This document shows, piece after piece, positions 31,705 to 31,736 of a stretch of 31,736 nt of DNA. The notes below the pieces were generated by a model, which did no database searches, had not been told where the DNA came from, and worked only from the letters and a program-made list of their open reading frames with translations. Both the position numbers and the translations under genes were made by a program. The stretch covers positions 285,751 through 317,486 of the forward strand of contig BFEA01000280.1 in NCBI GenBank assembly GCA_003427395.1, given 5' to 3'. This stretch comes from Chara braunii. Lineage: Eukaryota > Streptophyta > Charophyceae > Charales > Characeae. How positions within the stretch are numbered: the stretch's first letter is position 1; each line of letters opens with the position of its first letter.

Positions 31705-31736
<32 letters not shown>
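31705..31736. repeat. poly(T) at the window end
   Basis: Thirty-two consecutive T run to the last base. It could be the A-tail of a minus-strand retroposon, a microsatellite, or the point at which assembly stopped. Confidence 0.9.

Overview
The window is eukaryotic, non-coding-rich nuclear DNA. It has no operons or dense gene order, many homopolymer and microsatellite tracts, canonical GT-AG splice signals and only decayed retroelement relics. A U6 snRNA retro-copy at about 14.4 kb has a plant-type U6 sequence at both ends, so the host is most likely in the green lineage. A large, repeat-laden charophyte-like genome fits, but the species is a guess and nothing here proves it.

Layout. 0-2.8 kb: poly(A)/(CAAA)n, gene-poor purine-rich DNA and a pyrimidine tract. 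2.8-5.46 kb: one large tandem array of a 90-bp (30-codon) unit. 5.46-7.1 kb: AT-rich DNA with a weak LTR-like segment. 7.1-8.5 kb, minus strand: the 3' part of an unknown gene, modelled as four exons with mutually compatible phases. 9.4-11.3 kb, plus strand: a frameshifted Penelope-like reverse transcriptase. 11.3-14.4 kb: non-coding DNA and simple repeats. 14.4 kb, minus strand: U6 snRNA retropseudogene with an A-tail. 14.5-16.3 kb: two stretches of a degenerate CTTGAACC/CCTGACCC repeat, the second holding a tRNA-Met-PBS-like motif. 16.5-17.05 kb and 23.87-24.45 kb: inverted copies of an unclassified dispersed repeat. 18.75-19.72 kb, plus strand: 5'-truncated Ty3/gypsy chromovirus (integrase C-terminus plus chromodomain). 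21.05-21.44 kb, minus strand: gag fragment of another LTR element with a PBS-like motif upstream. 21.8-22.25 kb, minus strand: remnant resembling the C-terminal half of GrpB/UPF0157. 25.03-25.31 kb: a 54-bp minisatellite. 26.84-27.05 kb, minus strand: a short retroposon candidate with a tRNA-like head and a U6-like tail. 27.97-28.49 kb: a hAT-like MITE candidate. 31.4-31.5 kb, minus strand: a possible exon with DM9-like spacing. The window ends in 32 T.

The genes do not form a pathway. The coherent story is retroposition: Penelope-like, Ty3/gypsy, U6 and tRNA/U6-derived copies, plus a DNA-transposon MITE. The best candidates for something undescribed are the tRNA-head/U6-tail element, the unknown four-exon gene and the inverted dispersed repeat family. 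All calls come from reading the sequence by eye; no database search was run.
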